A stretch of DNA of 64,000 nucleotides from Gangjinia marincola (GCF_039523415.1 NZ_BAAAFG010000001.1:1-64000); one strand, 5' to 3'; numbered from the stretch's first letter, positions 8,145 to 17,544 are shown. Numbers and translations: made by a program. The notes: generated from the sequence alone by a model not told the origin.

Positions 8145-9374
8145 TTAAGCTGGTTTTAACGAAGCCTCTGCAAAGTCAAGTTCAACTTGGTGCGCAATAA
8201 GATCGCTAAATTGTTCTCGTTTCCTAATAAGATATGCCTTTCCTTCATGCCATAATACCTCTGCCGGACGGTATCTTGAGTTATAGTTACTCGCCATAGA
8301 GAAGCAGTACGCACCTGCATTTCTAAAAGCTAAAATATCACCTTCATTTATTTCGGTAATCATGCGATTGTTGGCAAAGGTATCTGTTTCACAGATATAG
8401 CCTACCACAGAGTAAAAACGTTTCTTACCGCTGGGGTTCGATATATTTTCAATTTCATGCTGTGATCCATAAAGCATGGGGCGTATTAAGTGATTGAATC
8501 CACTATCGACCTGTGCAAATACAGTAGACGTAGTTTGTTTCACCACATTCACCTTAGTGAGAAAATAACCCGCTTCACTTACCAAAAATTTACCCGGTTC
8601 AAACGCCAGGGTGAGGTCCCTGCCGTATGATGCACAAAAGTCATTAAAGCGTTCACCCAGTTGTTCTTCCAATTCTTCAATATCAGTTTCAATATCTCCT
8701 TCTTTATAAGGTACTTTAAAACCACTGCCAAAGTCAATAAACTCTAGTCGGTCAAAGTGCTTAGCCTGTTCAAAGAGTATTTCGGCAGCATAGAGAAAAA
8801 CGCCTACATCCAGAATATCGCTTCCGGTGTGCATATGAATTCCATTGATGTGCATTCCTGTATTTTCAACAATACGTAGTAATAATGGCATTTGATGTAT
8901 TGAAATGCCAAATTTAGAATCAATGTGCCCCACTGATATGTTAGTGTTTCCGCCAGCCATTACATGTGGATTAATTCGAATACACACTGGCGTATTGGGA
9001 TGCTTTGTCCCAAATTGCTCTAAAACAGAAAGGTTGTCGATGTTTATTTGTACCCCCAATTCCATCGCGTGTTCTATTTCTTTCATAGAAACCCCATTAG
9101 GCGTGAAAATGATTTGATCTGCAGGTACACCTGCTTTTAGTGCCAACATGACTTCTTGAATAGAAACCGTATCCATCGCACTACCTTGAGCGTGAAGTAA
9201 TTTTAAGATAGAGATATTAGATAATGCTTTAACGGCATAGTGAATTCTTAGCTGTTTGACCTTTTTAAATGCATTTGTGAGTCGTTTGTACTGTGAGACA
9301 ATTTTTTCGCTGTCATACACGTAGATTGGACTTTCAAAGTCATGGACGATAGATAAAAGATCATTAGCATTCAT
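8145..9374 (-). CDS. lysA: Diaminopimelate decarboxylase
   Basis: 409 residues, usual length. PLP-dependent fold type III decarboxylase that converts meso-diaminopimelate to L-lysine and CO2, the last step of lysine synthesis. Visible features: PLP lysine in HYAVKALSN (Lys49), glycine loop GHIDSKFGI, DFGSGFKVPY, EPGKFLVSEAG, the CETDTFA segment supplying the active-site Cys of the dimer partner, and RNAGAYCFSMASNYN near the end. The start ATG at 9374 gives the normal N-terminus. It sits 56 bp upstream of the DUF2007 gene. Orn/Arg decarboxylases of the same fold are less likely because of the CETDTF and GAY motifs. Confidence 0.93.
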   Translation of the reverse strand: MNANDLLSIVHDFESPIYVYDSEKIVSQYKRLTNAFKKVKQLRIHYAVKALSNISILKLLHAQGSAMDTVSIQEVMLALKAGVPADQIIFTPNGVSMKEIEHAMELGVQINIDNLSVLEQFGTKHPNTPVCIRINPHVMAGGNTNISVGHIDSKFGISIHQMPLLLRIVENTGMHINGIHMHTGSDILDVGVFLYAAEILFEQAKHFDRLEFIDFGSGFKVPYKEGDIETDIEELEEQLGERFNDFCASYGRDLTLAFEPGKFLVSEAGYFLTKVNVVKQTTSTVFAQVDSGFNHLIRPMLYGSQHEIENISNPSGKKRFYSVVGYICETDTFANNRMITEINEGDILAFRNAGAYCFSMASNYNSRYRPAEVLWHEGKAYLIRKREQFSDLIAHQVELDFAEASLKPA

Positions 9375-9498
9375 GGTAAGCTAAATTTAAAGTATTAAAT
9401 GAATAAATTGATTACAAAAGAAACAGGTGTAGTTGCAGGCGATCTAGAGACTCACCTTAACCTGTTTATCCCCTTGCTTAGATATAAGCAAAAAGAGA

Positions 9499-9523
9499 AA
9501 CCCGAAAACAAGATTTTCGGGTT
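9499..9523 (-). terminator. Rho-independent terminator of the 9564-10283 gene
   Basis: Arms 9499-9508 (aacccgaaaa) and 9514-9523 (ttttcgggtt) are exact complements around a 5-base loop. On the minus strand the hairpin is followed by a T-rich stretch, so it terminates transcription arriving from 9564. Confidence 0.8.
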
Positions 9524-9563
9524 GTGTAAAGCTGTATTGTTTTATGCGTAACACGCCGTAAAG

Positions 9564-10283
9564 TTAGGCATTATAGTATTTACTTTTCCAAATGGCGCTA
9601 TTAAAATTTTTACCCGTGGCAAAACCATAGTAAAGAGTTACTGCTGCAACCCATTTAAACATAAAGAAAAAAATCATTATAAATTCAGTCGTAGTATGCT
9701 CTTCTGCAAATAATCCCGTGGGAATCAAAGCCGTTAAACCTAGACTCACCAATGTGATGAGTACCATTAGGTTTTCAAAGTATTTAAAAAACCACATTTT
9801 AAATTTTCTTAAGGGATTTAAATCGTCCCCCCATTTATGAATAAGATAGTGATAGCCATTACCAATAGGAGCAAATAGTAATGGATCATCTGCGTTTTCA
9901 AGCTTAAAGAGCTTTGAGGGTGCTACAATCTTAAACCCTTCTAAGGAAGTTTGATGTTCTTTTTCAAGTGCCTTTATTTCGGCGATAGCCTCATAAGGAA
10001 TTTGAGGTTTAAAAAATTTAGTATCTAAAAATCTAAGCCTGTAATCAATACAAATTTTTTCAATATGCGAAATATGAAAAATTCGATCGGTTTCCAGCAA
10101 GTCTACATTAAGACTATTTGTAATGACCCGTTTACCTTTATCAAGTTTGGCTACAATCTCCTCGTCTTTTTTATTATCCTCTTCAATGATGCGTTGCACT
10201 TCATTTAACAGAGAATCCTCATCAATTCGTTTATTACGAACTTTTAGGAGCTGTTCCTTAACGTCCACTCGTTTTAAAATCAT
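9564..10283 (-). CDS. Conserved hypothetical membrane protein
   Basis: 239 residues, not assigned to a family I recognise. The first 160 residues are soluble, charged and partly coiled-coil-like (EDSLLNEVQRIIEEDNKKD), with a FKPQIPYEAIAEIK segment. Two hydrophobic segments follow at about 165-190 (NLMVLITLVSLGLTALI) and 198-222 (FIMIFFFMFKWVAAVTLYY), ending in a short tail. There is no signal peptide, so the large N-terminal part is probably cytoplasmic. It stands alone with its own terminator. No catalytic motif is visible. Confidence 0.6.
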   Translation of the reverse strand: MILKRVDVKEQLLKVRNKRIDEDSLLNEVQRIIEEDNKKDEEIVAKLDKGKRVITNSLNVDLLETDRIFHISHIEKICIDYRLRFLDTKFFKPQIPYEAIAEIKALEKEHQTSLEGFKIVAPSKLFKLENADDPLLFAPIGNGYHYLIHKWGDDLNPLRKFKMWFFKYFENLMVLITLVSLGLTALIPTGLFAEEHTTTEFIMIFFFMFKWVAAVTLYYGFATGKNFNSAIWKSKYYNA

Positions 10284-10455
10284 GTTTCTTTTTCTTTAGC
10301 GATACTAAATTACGTTACATTGGTCTAAAATGCAATTAGACAATTAACAATTAACACTATAACTCTCTTATATTAGGTGGACTATCGTTAAATGAGGGTT
10401 AAAAAGAACAATATCAATAGGGTAAAGTTCTATTTTAGAATCAAAATAAAATATT

Positions 10456-10980
10456 ATGAAAAATAAAATGACTTTGAAAGTACTGGTACTTTTTGTTGCG
10501 TTGATAGTGACAAATTTGACTTATGCCCAAAACAAAACAGTGGTTGATATTGCGGTGGGATCAAGTGATCATACAACTCTGGTTGCAGCAGTAAAAGCGG
10601 CAGATCTTGTAAATACATTAAGTAGTGACGGACCCTTTACGGTTTTCGCACCGACCGATGCAGCCTTTAAAAAATTACCTGCTGGGACCTTAGATATGCT
10701 GTTAAAACCAGAGAATAAGGATCAACTCAAAAACATCCTGATCTACCATGTTATCTCTGGTATGAGTGACGGTAACGCTGTAGTAAAGGCTATTCAAGAC
10801 GGTAAAGGCAAAGCTGTATTTACTACGGTTAGTGGTGAAAAGATTACTGCTATGCTGGATGGAGTACAAATCAAACTAAAGGATAAAGCAGGGAATGTCT
10901 ATCACGTTACAGTTGCAAATTTAAAAGCTTCTAACGGGGTTGTGCACGTAATTGACGGTGTTTTAATGCCTAAAAAATAG
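10456..10980 (+). CDS. Secreted fasciclin (FAS1) domain protein
   Basis: 174 residues: signal peptide (about 1-25, ending TYAQ), then one complete FAS1 domain. The two conserved blocks are clear: the H1-like block FTVFAPTDAAFKKLPAGTLD and the closing H2-like block ASNGVVHVIDGVLMP. FAS1 domains act in adhesion and matrix contacts; in Bacteroidota small secreted versions are common and their ligands are unknown. The single domain and lack of an anchor suggest a periplasmic or released protein. It is monocistronic, followed immediately by a hairpin terminator shared with convergent pheT. Confidence 0.92.
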   Translation: MKNKMTLKVLVLFVALIVTNLTYAQNKTVVDIAVGSSDHTTLVAAVKAADLVNTLSSDGPFTVFAPTDAAFKKLPAGTLDMLLKPENKDQLKNILIYHVISGMSDGNAVVKAIQDGKGKAVFTTVSGEKITAMLDGVQIKLKDKAGNVYHVTVANLKASNGVVHVIDGVLMPKK

Positions 10981-11000
10981 TTTTTCGCTTACGCGGAAGA

Positions 11001-11027
11001 AAAAAGCGATTCATTGAATCGCTTTTT
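11001..11027. terminator. Bidirectional rho-independent terminator
   Basis: Arms 11001-11012 (aaaaagcgattc) and 11016-11027 (gaatcgcttttt) are exact complements around the loop att, with T-runs on both strands. It separates the fasciclin gene from pheT, whose stop lies 4 bp beyond. Confidence 0.88.
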
Positions 11028-11030
11028 TTA

Positions 11031-13457
11031 TTATCGTAATTCTGCCTGAAGATCTTTCTCAAAGCGTTGCCGCAGCTTATTCATCACTTTATCAATCTGT
11101 TTGTCGGTAAGTGTTTTGTGCTCATCTTGTAAGGTGAAGCTCACTGCGTAGCTTTTTTTACCTTCCGGAAGATTCTTACCCTCATACACATCAAATAGCT
11201 GAATTTCTTTGAGCAACTTACCTTCAGTCTTTTGAGCAATCTGCTTAACGTCATTAAACGCGACCTGCTTATCCAACAGCAAGGCAAAATCACGTCTTAC
11301 GCTAGGATATTTAGGGATAGGCTTAAATTTAAAGCTGTTTTTAGCGGCTAAATCAATTACATTCTGCCAGTTAATATCGGCGTATAAAACTTCCTGATCA
11401 ACATCCATGATCTTTGTAATTGACGTTGAAAGAACCCCAAACCTAACCAGTTCTTTTTTGTTTGCACTAGCGTCAAGTCCTTCAGAAAATAAAGCTGATG
11501 ATGTGGTATCGTAAGATATTCCGCTGATGCCCAATTTTGTGAAGAGGCCATCCAACACTCCTTTAAGGTAAAAAAAGGAGGAGGTAGCTGAAGGTCTATT
11601 CCAATTTTCCGCAGTTCTATTCCCTGTTATAAACAGACTAAGATGCTTCTCTTCAATACACTTATCATCTTTTATGTGATAGGTTTTTCCGAATTCAAAC
11701 AGCTTTAGGTCTTCATTTTTACGATTAATATTATACGCCAGGCTTTCTAAGCCCGAAAATACCATGTTCTGCCTCATCACCTCCAAATCTGTACTTAACG
11801 GATTTACCAGTGTAACATAGGCATTTTCGTCAATATCATCCACATGAGCAGAATGTTCTTTAGACGTAAGCGAATTATTCAGGATCTCATAAAAACCTTT
11901 TGCGGCCAATTGATTACCGACTACATTTTGAAGTTTGTGATCCTCATAGCGTGACGAATTTGACACTGAAGCATTAATCTTGGTTCCAAAGGCAATGTTA
12001 TTGTAACCATATACCCTCAGAATCTCTTCGATGACATCCACCTCGCGTTGAACATCTACCCGATAGGCGGGGATCGTAAGTCCAAGACCGGTTTCAGTTA
12101 CGTTATTTACTTTAATTTCAAGTGAGCTAAGAATGTCTTTAATCGTTTCAGTAGGGAGTTCTTCTCCAATAAGTGTATTGGCTTTATCAAAGGTAAGGCG
12201 CACTTGAAAATCTTCAATCTTCTTTGGATATACATCTTCTACATCACTGGTAACTTCTCCACCGGCCAATTCTAAGATTAAAATGGCTGCGCGCTTGAGG
12301 GCATATTCTGTAATGGTAGGATCTATACCACGCTCAAACCTAAATGAAGCATCGGTATTGAGTCCATGACGTTTTGCTGTTTTGCGAATACTCACTGGAT
12401 TAAAGTAGGCGCTTTCTAGAAAAATAGCGGTTGTATTTTCTGTCACACCACTTTGCTGACCGCCAAATACACCGGCAATACACAAAGGTTTTTTTGCATC
12501 GCAGATCATTAGATCTTCGCTATGTAGCGCACGTTCTTCACCATCAAGGGTCGTGAATTTAGTCCCTGCCTTGACGGTTTTCACAACAATTTTATCTCCT
12601 GCCAGTTGATTTGCATCAAATGCATGAAGGGGTTGACCTAACTCGTGTAAGACATAATTTGTTACGTCTACTACATTATTAATGGGGGAGAGGCCAATGC
12701 TTTTTAATTTATTTTGAAGCCAGGCAGGAGAATCATTTACTTTAAGTCCGCTAATGGTTACCCCACAATATCGCGGAGCCAAGAGTGGGTCTTTAACATC
12801 AATCTGAAATCGTCGACTTCTATTTTCTACCTTAAAATTACTTACCGAAGGTGTATTAAACGTCACCTTGGCTTTTTGCTGAAGCAATCCAGCTTTAAGG
12901 TCACGCGCAACACCCATATGGCTCATAGCATCGGCACGGTTAGGCGTAAGACCAATTTCAAAGATGGTATCGGTTTCAACTTCAACTACGTCACTTAGCG
13001 GGGTGCCAGGTTTTAGTTTTTTATCCAGGATCATGATGCCCTCATGACTTTTACCTAGTCCTAATTCATCTTCGGCACAAATCATTCCGTGGCTTTCTTT
13101 ACCACGAATCTTCCCTTTTTTGATTTTCCAGGGTTCACCATTTTCATCGTAGAGTGTTGTTCCAATGGTAGCCACAGGTACTTTTTGACCCTTATCAACA
13201 TTGGGTGCACCACATACGATTTGGACGGGATCGCCATCACCAAGATCAACGGTGGTAAGTTTTAAACGATCAGCATCTGGATGCTGATCGCAGGTAAGTA
13301 CTTTACCCACTACGATGCCTTCTAAACTGCCTTTTACACTCTCATAGGACTCTACACCTTCTACCTCCAAACCTAAATCTGTGAGAAGCGTTGCCGTTTT
13401 AGTAACGTCCAGGGTAAGGTTGATGAATTGCTTAAGCCAGTTGTATGAAATCTTCAT
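11031..13457 (-). CDS. pheT: Phenylalanyl-tRNA synthetase beta subunit
   Basis: 808 residues, full length for the bacterial beta chain. With the alpha chain (not in this window) it charges tRNA-Phe. Domains in order: N-terminal helix, EMAP-like tRNA-binding OB fold (about 40-150; VCGAPNVDKGQKVPVATIG), B3/B4 editing region (about 215-385; NVVDVTNYVLHELGQPLHAFD), B5 domain (about 400-480; LPTETIKDILSSL), catalytic-like core, and the C-terminal FDX-ACB anticodon-binding domain (about 715-808; PKYPSVRRDFALLLDK). The ATG at 13457 gives the standard MKISYNWLKQF start. As in other Bacteroidota, pheS is not adjacent. Confidence 0.96.
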   Translation of the reverse strand: MKISYNWLKQFINLTLDVTKTATLLTDLGLEVEGVESYESVKGSLEGIVVGKVLTCDQHPDADRLKLTTVDLGDGDPVQIVCGAPNVDKGQKVPVATIGTTLYDENGEPWKIKKGKIRGKESHGMICAEDELGLGKSHEGIMILDKKLKPGTPLSDVVEVETDTIFEIGLTPNRADAMSHMGVARDLKAGLLQQKAKVTFNTPSVSNFKVENRSRRFQIDVKDPLLAPRYCGVTISGLKVNDSPAWLQNKLKSIGLSPINNVVDVTNYVLHELGQPLHAFDANQLAGDKIVVKTVKAGTKFTTLDGEERALHSEDLMICDAKKPLCIAGVFGGQQSGVTENTTAIFLESAYFNPVSIRKTAKRHGLNTDASFRFERGIDPTITEYALKRAAILILELAGGEVTSDVEDVYPKKIEDFQVRLTFDKANTLIGEELPTETIKDILSSLEIKVNNVTETGLGLTIPAYRVDVQREVDVIEEILRVYGYNNIAFGTKINASVSNSSRYEDHKLQNVVGNQLAAKGFYEILNNSLTSKEHSAHVDDIDENAYVTLVNPLSTDLEVMRQNMVFSGLESLAYNINRKNEDLKLFEFGKTYHIKDDKCIEEKHLSLFITGNRTAENWNRPSATSSFFYLKGVLDGLFTKLGISGISYDTTSSALFSEGLDASANKKELVRFGVLSTSITKIMDVDQEVLYADINWQNVIDLAAKNSFKFKPIPKYPSVRRDFALLLDKQVAFNDVKQIAQKTEGKLLKEIQLFDVYEGKNLPEGKKSYAVSFTLQDEHKTLTDKQIDKVMNKLRQRFEKDLQAELR

Positions 13458-13679
13458 GCATGCGTTGTTTCAAAAGAGCGGCAAAGATAATGGTTCAACT
13501 TAATTAAAAGAAAACAAAGCCTTTAAATTAAGGGTGGGAGGTAAGAAGTTTTTTGCGCCTTATTTTTAGGTAATTAATATAAGAATTTCAATTCCACGTT
13601 TAGATTAAACAGTGCCAAATGCCGGACTGTAAACTTATTTAGGTATAGTTATATCTATTTTACGGCTTTATAAAAATCC

Positions 13680-14035
13680 TTACTCTTCCTCCTTTTTATA
13701 CGCTACGCTTGCTTTCGCAATACCTATTGGATTCGGGTCTAAATAGAGTTGGTAGTCTTTTAAGAGTTTGACTATTTTTACCTCACCTTTTTGAATAGCA
13801 ACTTCTTCTATTATGTACCGTCTTGCTGAATCCTAATCGAAAATTTTCGTTCCCCGATATTTTTCACAACGGCGTAACAATCTTCACCAAAAAAAGAATT
13901 GTTAGTACCATCTTGCCCTGGACCTTTACCGGTCATGATCATACTTTGTTGCGGGGTAAGGGTAAATTTGGTTTGAGCAGGAGCTTTGCAATGAACGATA
14001 CTTATAAAACCAAGTGTAATAAATAGTTTTTTCAT
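13680..14035 (-). pseudogene. Small secreted protein gene broken by a 1-base frameshift
   Basis: From the ATG at 14035 the frame encodes a signal peptide (MKKLFITLGFISIVHC) and reads to a TAA at 13811-13813, ending RKFSIRIQQDGT. In the next frame the sequence continues without a stop as IIEEVAIQKGEVKIVKLLKD...YKKEEE to a TAA at 13680-13682, forming one sensible protein of about 118 residues (DGT-IIEEVAIQKGE). One missing base near 13811-13813 explains both halves. The context is not a long homopolymer. Family unknown; the GKGPGQDGTNN and CYAVVKNIG segments suggest a small beta-rich secreted protein. Either a real pseudogene or a draft-sequence error. Confidence 0.7.
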
Positions 14036-14139
14036 ATAAAGAAAATTTCCATCCGATATTACTCTTAAGACACTGCAAATACTCCTGTGGATGAAAAATT
14101 TCATAGACACACACTTTTATGAATATAGAAATTTATTAA

Positions 14140-14736
14140 TTAGAAGAGATTGTATTGAAAAGGTTTAAAATTTTTGAGTACTGGTAATGGATTGATTATA
14201 ATTTTAGCATTGATAGTTTGCGTTACCTCAGATGTCTCATGTATTTCAGATTGACTTACGTATTTTCCCGTTAACAAATTGAATGTTGTTTCGGTGATAT
14301 TCCTACCATCCCAATTCACGTACTTAAAATGGATTAACTCAAAGACTCCATTCGTATAGATAAACTCATATAAAGCGTTTCCTTTTACATAGAACTCTAA
14401 CTGTAACTTTCCACCTTCAATAGAAACATTAGGGATTTGATTACCATTGTATTCACCATTTAATTCTTGAGGATACATAGCTTGAATCATATCAGTACCT
14501 GAAAAAAACAAGATTGATGTACCATCTGGTTGAGAAACAAAAACGTTAAGTTTTAAGGGCCTAGTTTCGTGTAGCGTGTCCATAGATATCTCAGCCTTAT
14601 CTGCAATACCGTCATTATTGATGTCTCCCAGCGCTTCTCTAATTTGATAATTAAAACTGTCGTTTATATGTTTTTTTTGAGAACATAAGCTTACAAAATG
14701 AAAAAGTGCGATTGTGAAAATAAAAATTCTTCTCAT
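14140..14736 (-). CDS. Secreted FG-GAP-like hypothetical protein
   Basis: 198 residues from the ATG at 14736; a TTG nine codons upstream is less likely because the ATG starts a clean signal peptide (MRRIFIFTIALFHFVSLCSQ). The segment LGDINNDGIADKAEISMD is a calcium-loop FG-GAP-like repeat of the kind that opens secreted beta proteins. The remainder (QLEFYVKGNALYEFIY, VNWDGRNITETTFNLLTGKY) is beta-rich without known motifs. It lies 34 bp after the lipoprotein gene at 14771-16204 and before the frameshifted small gene, so the three minus-strand genes probably form one unit of exported proteins. Function unknown. Confidence 0.65.
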   Translation of the reverse strand: MRRIFIFTIALFHFVSLCSQKKHINDSFNYQIREALGDINNDGIADKAEISMDTLHETRPLKLNVFVSQPDGTSILFFSGTDMIQAMYPQELNGEYNGNQIPNVSIEGGKLQLEFYVKGNALYEFIYTNGVFELIHFKYVNWDGRNITETTFNLLTGKYVSQSEIHETSEVTQTINAKIIINPLPVLKNFKPFQYNLF

Positions 14737-14770
14737 TATATGCTGGGTTTCTGATTTCTTCAATTATGAA

Positions 14771-16204
14771 TTAAAAGGATTTTGAAACTATTAATTCTTT
14801 TGAGCGGTCAAATTCTCGTATGGCCTCTGTAATATTTTTGAAATCCATAGTATATACATAATGAGTGCCATTGGTGTTGAAATATCGAGTAAGCCTATAC
14901 GTATCGCTTAAAAGATAAATGTAGCCGGTTTCATCAGCGTCAATTAATGTATAATATCCTGTTTCTTTCAAATATGCGATAGTCTCTTTGATATCATAAG
15001 AAACATTTTCTTTTTTCAATATGTTTAGAATGCCACTGGGCTTGTCGTAAAGCTTTTCATATTCGACATACGCGGTGTCCTTTATTTGATATTGGACCAG
15101 ATTCTTATCTGTGTTATCAAAAACCAGATTATCATTTAGTGAGAGGATATACGTTCCGGGATGTTTTTCTTTTCTTATTTGATAATTAGAAGGAAAGCTT
15201 AATATAAGGCTCTCGCTAATTTGCTGTGAACGTTCAGGAACCTTATTTCGCTCTTGTCTAATATTAGATAAAACCGTAAGATATTCTTCGTTATATGCTA
15301 CTTCTTCTTTCGAACCAAGCTCTTTGATTTCTAATTCATCTAATGTCACTTTTAATCCTTTTAATTGATTTAATTTTTCCTGTAGCTGTTGGATTTCATC
15401 ATCGTATGTGAAAAGTTCTTTTTTGGGACGAATATAAGATGTACCATCGCTGAGAATAATTTTTCTTACTTTAACGTTTACCTCTAAATCATATTTGGCT
15501 AAATCTTTTATAGGATATTTGGGATTTTGAAGCTGCTCCTTCAAGCGTTTGCTCCTATCCATTAGCGGTGATAATGATCTAGAAACATACGTAAAAAATT
15601 TATCTTTATCATTATTCCAGCCTTCCTTAAAGCTTCCTCCGCTTCCTACACCATCAATTTTTTTTTGTTTGGCGATAGAATATATCTCTAAATCAAACAA
15701 ATATTCGGTAATCCCTTTTAAAGAACCAGTATTGATTATTTTAGTAGTAATCTGCGGACTATCCCAAGAACCTTCTCTTATGTCAATTTCAGAGACCTGA
15801 AAATCATTTAATATCGTGATGATCGAATCGGTGCTTTTGCGGTCATTTTTCAATTGAGAAATTTCTTCTTCTAGCGCCAAAACTTTTTTATCATTTTCTT
15901 CTTCCAAAAAATTTTCGGCAAAGTTTATGAGATCTCCGTAGGTTTTATTATTAACAACATCAAGCGTAATTTCATTTATGGACGAATCTGAATAGTCTTC
16001 AGGATTATTCCATTTTTCAGACATTGCATGCAGTGCAACTATTCTAAATGCTTTTTCCAGTTTCTCTTTTTCTACGGTGGTTAGGTCTTCTTCAACCTTT
16101 AATCGAGATGACGTGAATTCTTGTTCTGACTTTCCAGAAAATTTCTTTCCGCAACTGTATAAAAATAGTGTCACGATGAGAATAAGGGTAAGTTTTAATT
16201 TCAT
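14771..16204 (-). CDS. Coiled-coil lipoprotein of unknown function
   Basis: 477 residues starting with a lipoprotein signal (MKLKLTLILIVTLFLYSC, Cys18). Two charged segments at about 110-140 and 275-330 (EEEISQLKNDRKS, LQEKLNQLKGLKVTLDELEIKE) look like coiled coils. The C-terminal third (DETGYIYLLSDTYRLTRYF) is beta-rich. No family recognised. It is the first gene of a three-gene minus-strand group and borders the cassette-like region. Confidence 0.65.
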   Translation of the reverse strand: MKLKLTLILIVTLFLYSCGKKFSGKSEQEFTSSRLKVEEDLTTVEKEKLEKAFRIVALHAMSEKWNNPEDYSDSSINEITLDVVNNKTYGDLINFAENFLEEENDKKVLALEEEISQLKNDRKSTDSIITILNDFQVSEIDIREGSWDSPQITTKIINTGSLKGITEYLFDLEIYSIAKQKKIDGVGSGGSFKEGWNNDKDKFFTYVSRSLSPLMDRSKRLKEQLQNPKYPIKDLAKYDLEVNVKVRKIILSDGTSYIRPKKELFTYDDEIQQLQEKLNQLKGLKVTLDELEIKELGSKEEVAYNEEYLTVLSNIRQERNKVPERSQQISESLILSFPSNYQIRKEKHPGTYILSLNDNLVFDNTDKNLVQYQIKDTAYVEYEKLYDKPSGILNILKKENVSYDIKETIAYLKETGYYTLIDADETGYIYLLSDTYRLTRYFNTNGTHYVYTMDFKNITEAIREFDRSKELIVSKSF

Positions 16205-16443
16205 ATGCTTAAATTGATTCTACTATCTAAGCTACGATAATTTTAAGCAAGATTACCTAAGTTGTTCTAAGGTTCAATAGAAGGGTAGTCTATCGATGCT
16301 TCGATATACCGAAAGAGCAGTCACGTGTTTTAGCGATTACCTCTGCAATTACACATTAAATTGAAAATCCATGAGTCCCGACGATTCGGGATTCGTGAGT
16401 AGGCGAGAACAAGCAATTACTCATAGCCATTATTAATATTAGA
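16205..16443. repeat. Cassette-type spacer (attC-like), last boundary of the array
   Basis: No gene. Read on the minus strand after the stop at 16444 it begins AATAATGGCTATGAG, the ATGGCT motif also found after the stops at 17230 and 19350, then contains a gattcggga-type inverted repeat and ends near 16250-16265 with CAACTTAGGTAATC. The beginning pairs only loosely with the GTTAGCAATAATTT motif in front of gene 16444-16929. I read it as a degenerate recombination-site-like spacer. Confidence 0.45.
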
Positions 16444-16929
16444 TTATTCATTACGCTCAAATCCACCTCCACCACGATATGTGTTTATACTTATGATCAA
16501 TTCATCTGAACATTGATTACAAATGAACTTGTGATAATTTAAATCATCAAGCCATCTCCCATTTTCATCAAATTGTTTTACAACATCTTTTATATTGTCC
16601 CTATTTTCTTTTGAATAAGTCAACTTACCTTTTTCAATCCAGTTTTCGAATAATAAAATATACATTTCATAATCGACTGGAGACATTCCTTTAAATTCTT
16701 TAGGTAATAAACATCTACATCTGTTCACCTCGTATTTTTCAATTTCTCCATTTGAAAATAATGCATAGTAAGTCCATCTATCATCAGGCCTTTTAAAATT
16801 CGTTATTACCACTGGTTTTTCGGTCTTGTAATCAATAGTATTAGGATTTCGAATTCGTTCTTTAAGAATTAGTCCATCAGAAAATATTAAGCAGTAGTTA
16901 TTATTTTTTATTTCAAATCTGTAGGTCAT
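16444..16929 (-). CDS. Hypothetical cassette protein with CXC and CXXC pairs
   Basis: 161 residues, ATG at 16929; no family recognised. It has a beta-rich N-terminus (RFEIKNNNYCLIFSDG), a CRC pair near residue 70, and a CNQC pair near the end (HKFICNQCSDELIISIN), followed by a glycine-rich tail. The cysteine pairs could bind zinc, but this is a guess. No signal peptide or membrane segment. The gene is the last unit of the minus-strand cassette-like array; upstream it is preceded by the motif GTTAGCAATAATTT. Confidence 0.6.
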   Translation of the reverse strand: MTYRFEIKNNNYCLIFSDGLILKERIRNPNTIDYKTEKPVVITNFKRPDDRWTYYALFSNGEIEKYEVNRCRCLLPKEFKGMSPVDYEMYILLFENWIEKGKLTYSKENRDNIKDVVKQFDENGRWLDDLNYHKFICNQCSDELIISINTYRGGGGFERNE

Positions 16930-17229
16930 TTTAAATTATTGCTAACGGGATTTGTGTCCTGCCTCCAACGATCCGCCAGTAGGCAGGCAGAGGAATGCAA
17001 AAAAGTCCTCCTAGGGCAATTGCCTTCAACGTAATTAGTGTATGGCACGTAGGGCAGTAAGGCAGCATTTGCAATTCTATCAAGCTTTTAGCAGAATCGT
17101 TAATGTTCATATTTGTCTTATTCATTTATAAATGCCGAATCTAAAAGATTCGGTGGTGTAAGGAAGTACGCCCAGATTAATAAGAATAGTGCTTTTCGCC
17201 CTATTTACTATAGCCATTGCTGTGCAATT
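16930..17229. repeat. Cassette-type spacer sharing blocks with the two larger spacers
   Basis: No convincing gene (a 64-codon frame here is an artefact of conserved DNA). On the minus strand it opens TTGCACAGCAATGGCTATAG after the toxin stop, and ends CCCGTTAGCAATAATTTAAA just before the ATG at 16929. An internal block with aatgcaaaaaagtcctcct and ccaacgatccgccag recurs at about 18066-18115 and 19142-19192. An inner hairpin ccgaatctaaaagattcgg lies at 17135-17153. Confidence 0.6.
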
Positions 17230-17544
17230 TTATTCTCCTTCTTTCAGGATTCTTAACAGCTTTTTCGGGTCTTGACGATTGTCCCAAAAGGCAGTTATCA
17301 GTATTTCTTCTCCCATTATTCTATAGTAGATGTTGAAATTCCCCAGTGGCGAGACCCTAATATCTTTGAAGTCAGCTTTTTTATATATCAAAGGCTTCTC
17401 GGCAATCTCTTTTGTTCTATTGGCGACAATTTTTATCAGTTTCTTTGAATAGGTGTTCGATTTGTTTCTTTTGACCCAATATTCAAGTATTCCGGCAAAT
17501 TGAATGTCTGCGGTGCGGGTCCACTTTACAGTCCGTTGAGCCAT
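17230..17544 (-). CDS. RelE/ParE family toxin
   Basis: 104 residues with the ParE/RelE fold: RTADIQFAGILEYWVKRN helix, KIVANRTKEIAEKP, then the beta strands DFKDIRVSPLGNFNIYYRI and the terminal strand EEILITAFWDNRQDPKKL. The C-terminal FWDNRQDP is the family hallmark and is intact here. It overlaps the upstream antitoxin gene by 19 bp. ParE toxins inhibit gyrase and RelE toxins cleave ribosome-bound mRNA; I cannot decide between them. Together with its antitoxin it forms the only two-gene unit in the cassette-like array, where toxin-antitoxin pairs can stabilise the array. Confidence 0.85.
   Translation of the reverse strand: MAQRTVKWTRTADIQFAGILEYWVKRNKSNTYSKKLIKIVANRTKEIAEKPLIYKKADFKDIRVSPLGNFNIYYRIMGEEILITAFWDNRQDPKKLLRILKEGE

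Noticed and set aside
8905..9117. Plus-strand frame inside lysA, and similar antisense frames elsewhere
   Set aside because: Antisense shadows of well-supported genes.
16931..17125. 64-codon minus-strand frame MNKTNMNINDSAKS...
   Set aside because: It overlaps the attC-like spacer and shares its sequence blocks with other spacers; no protein features.
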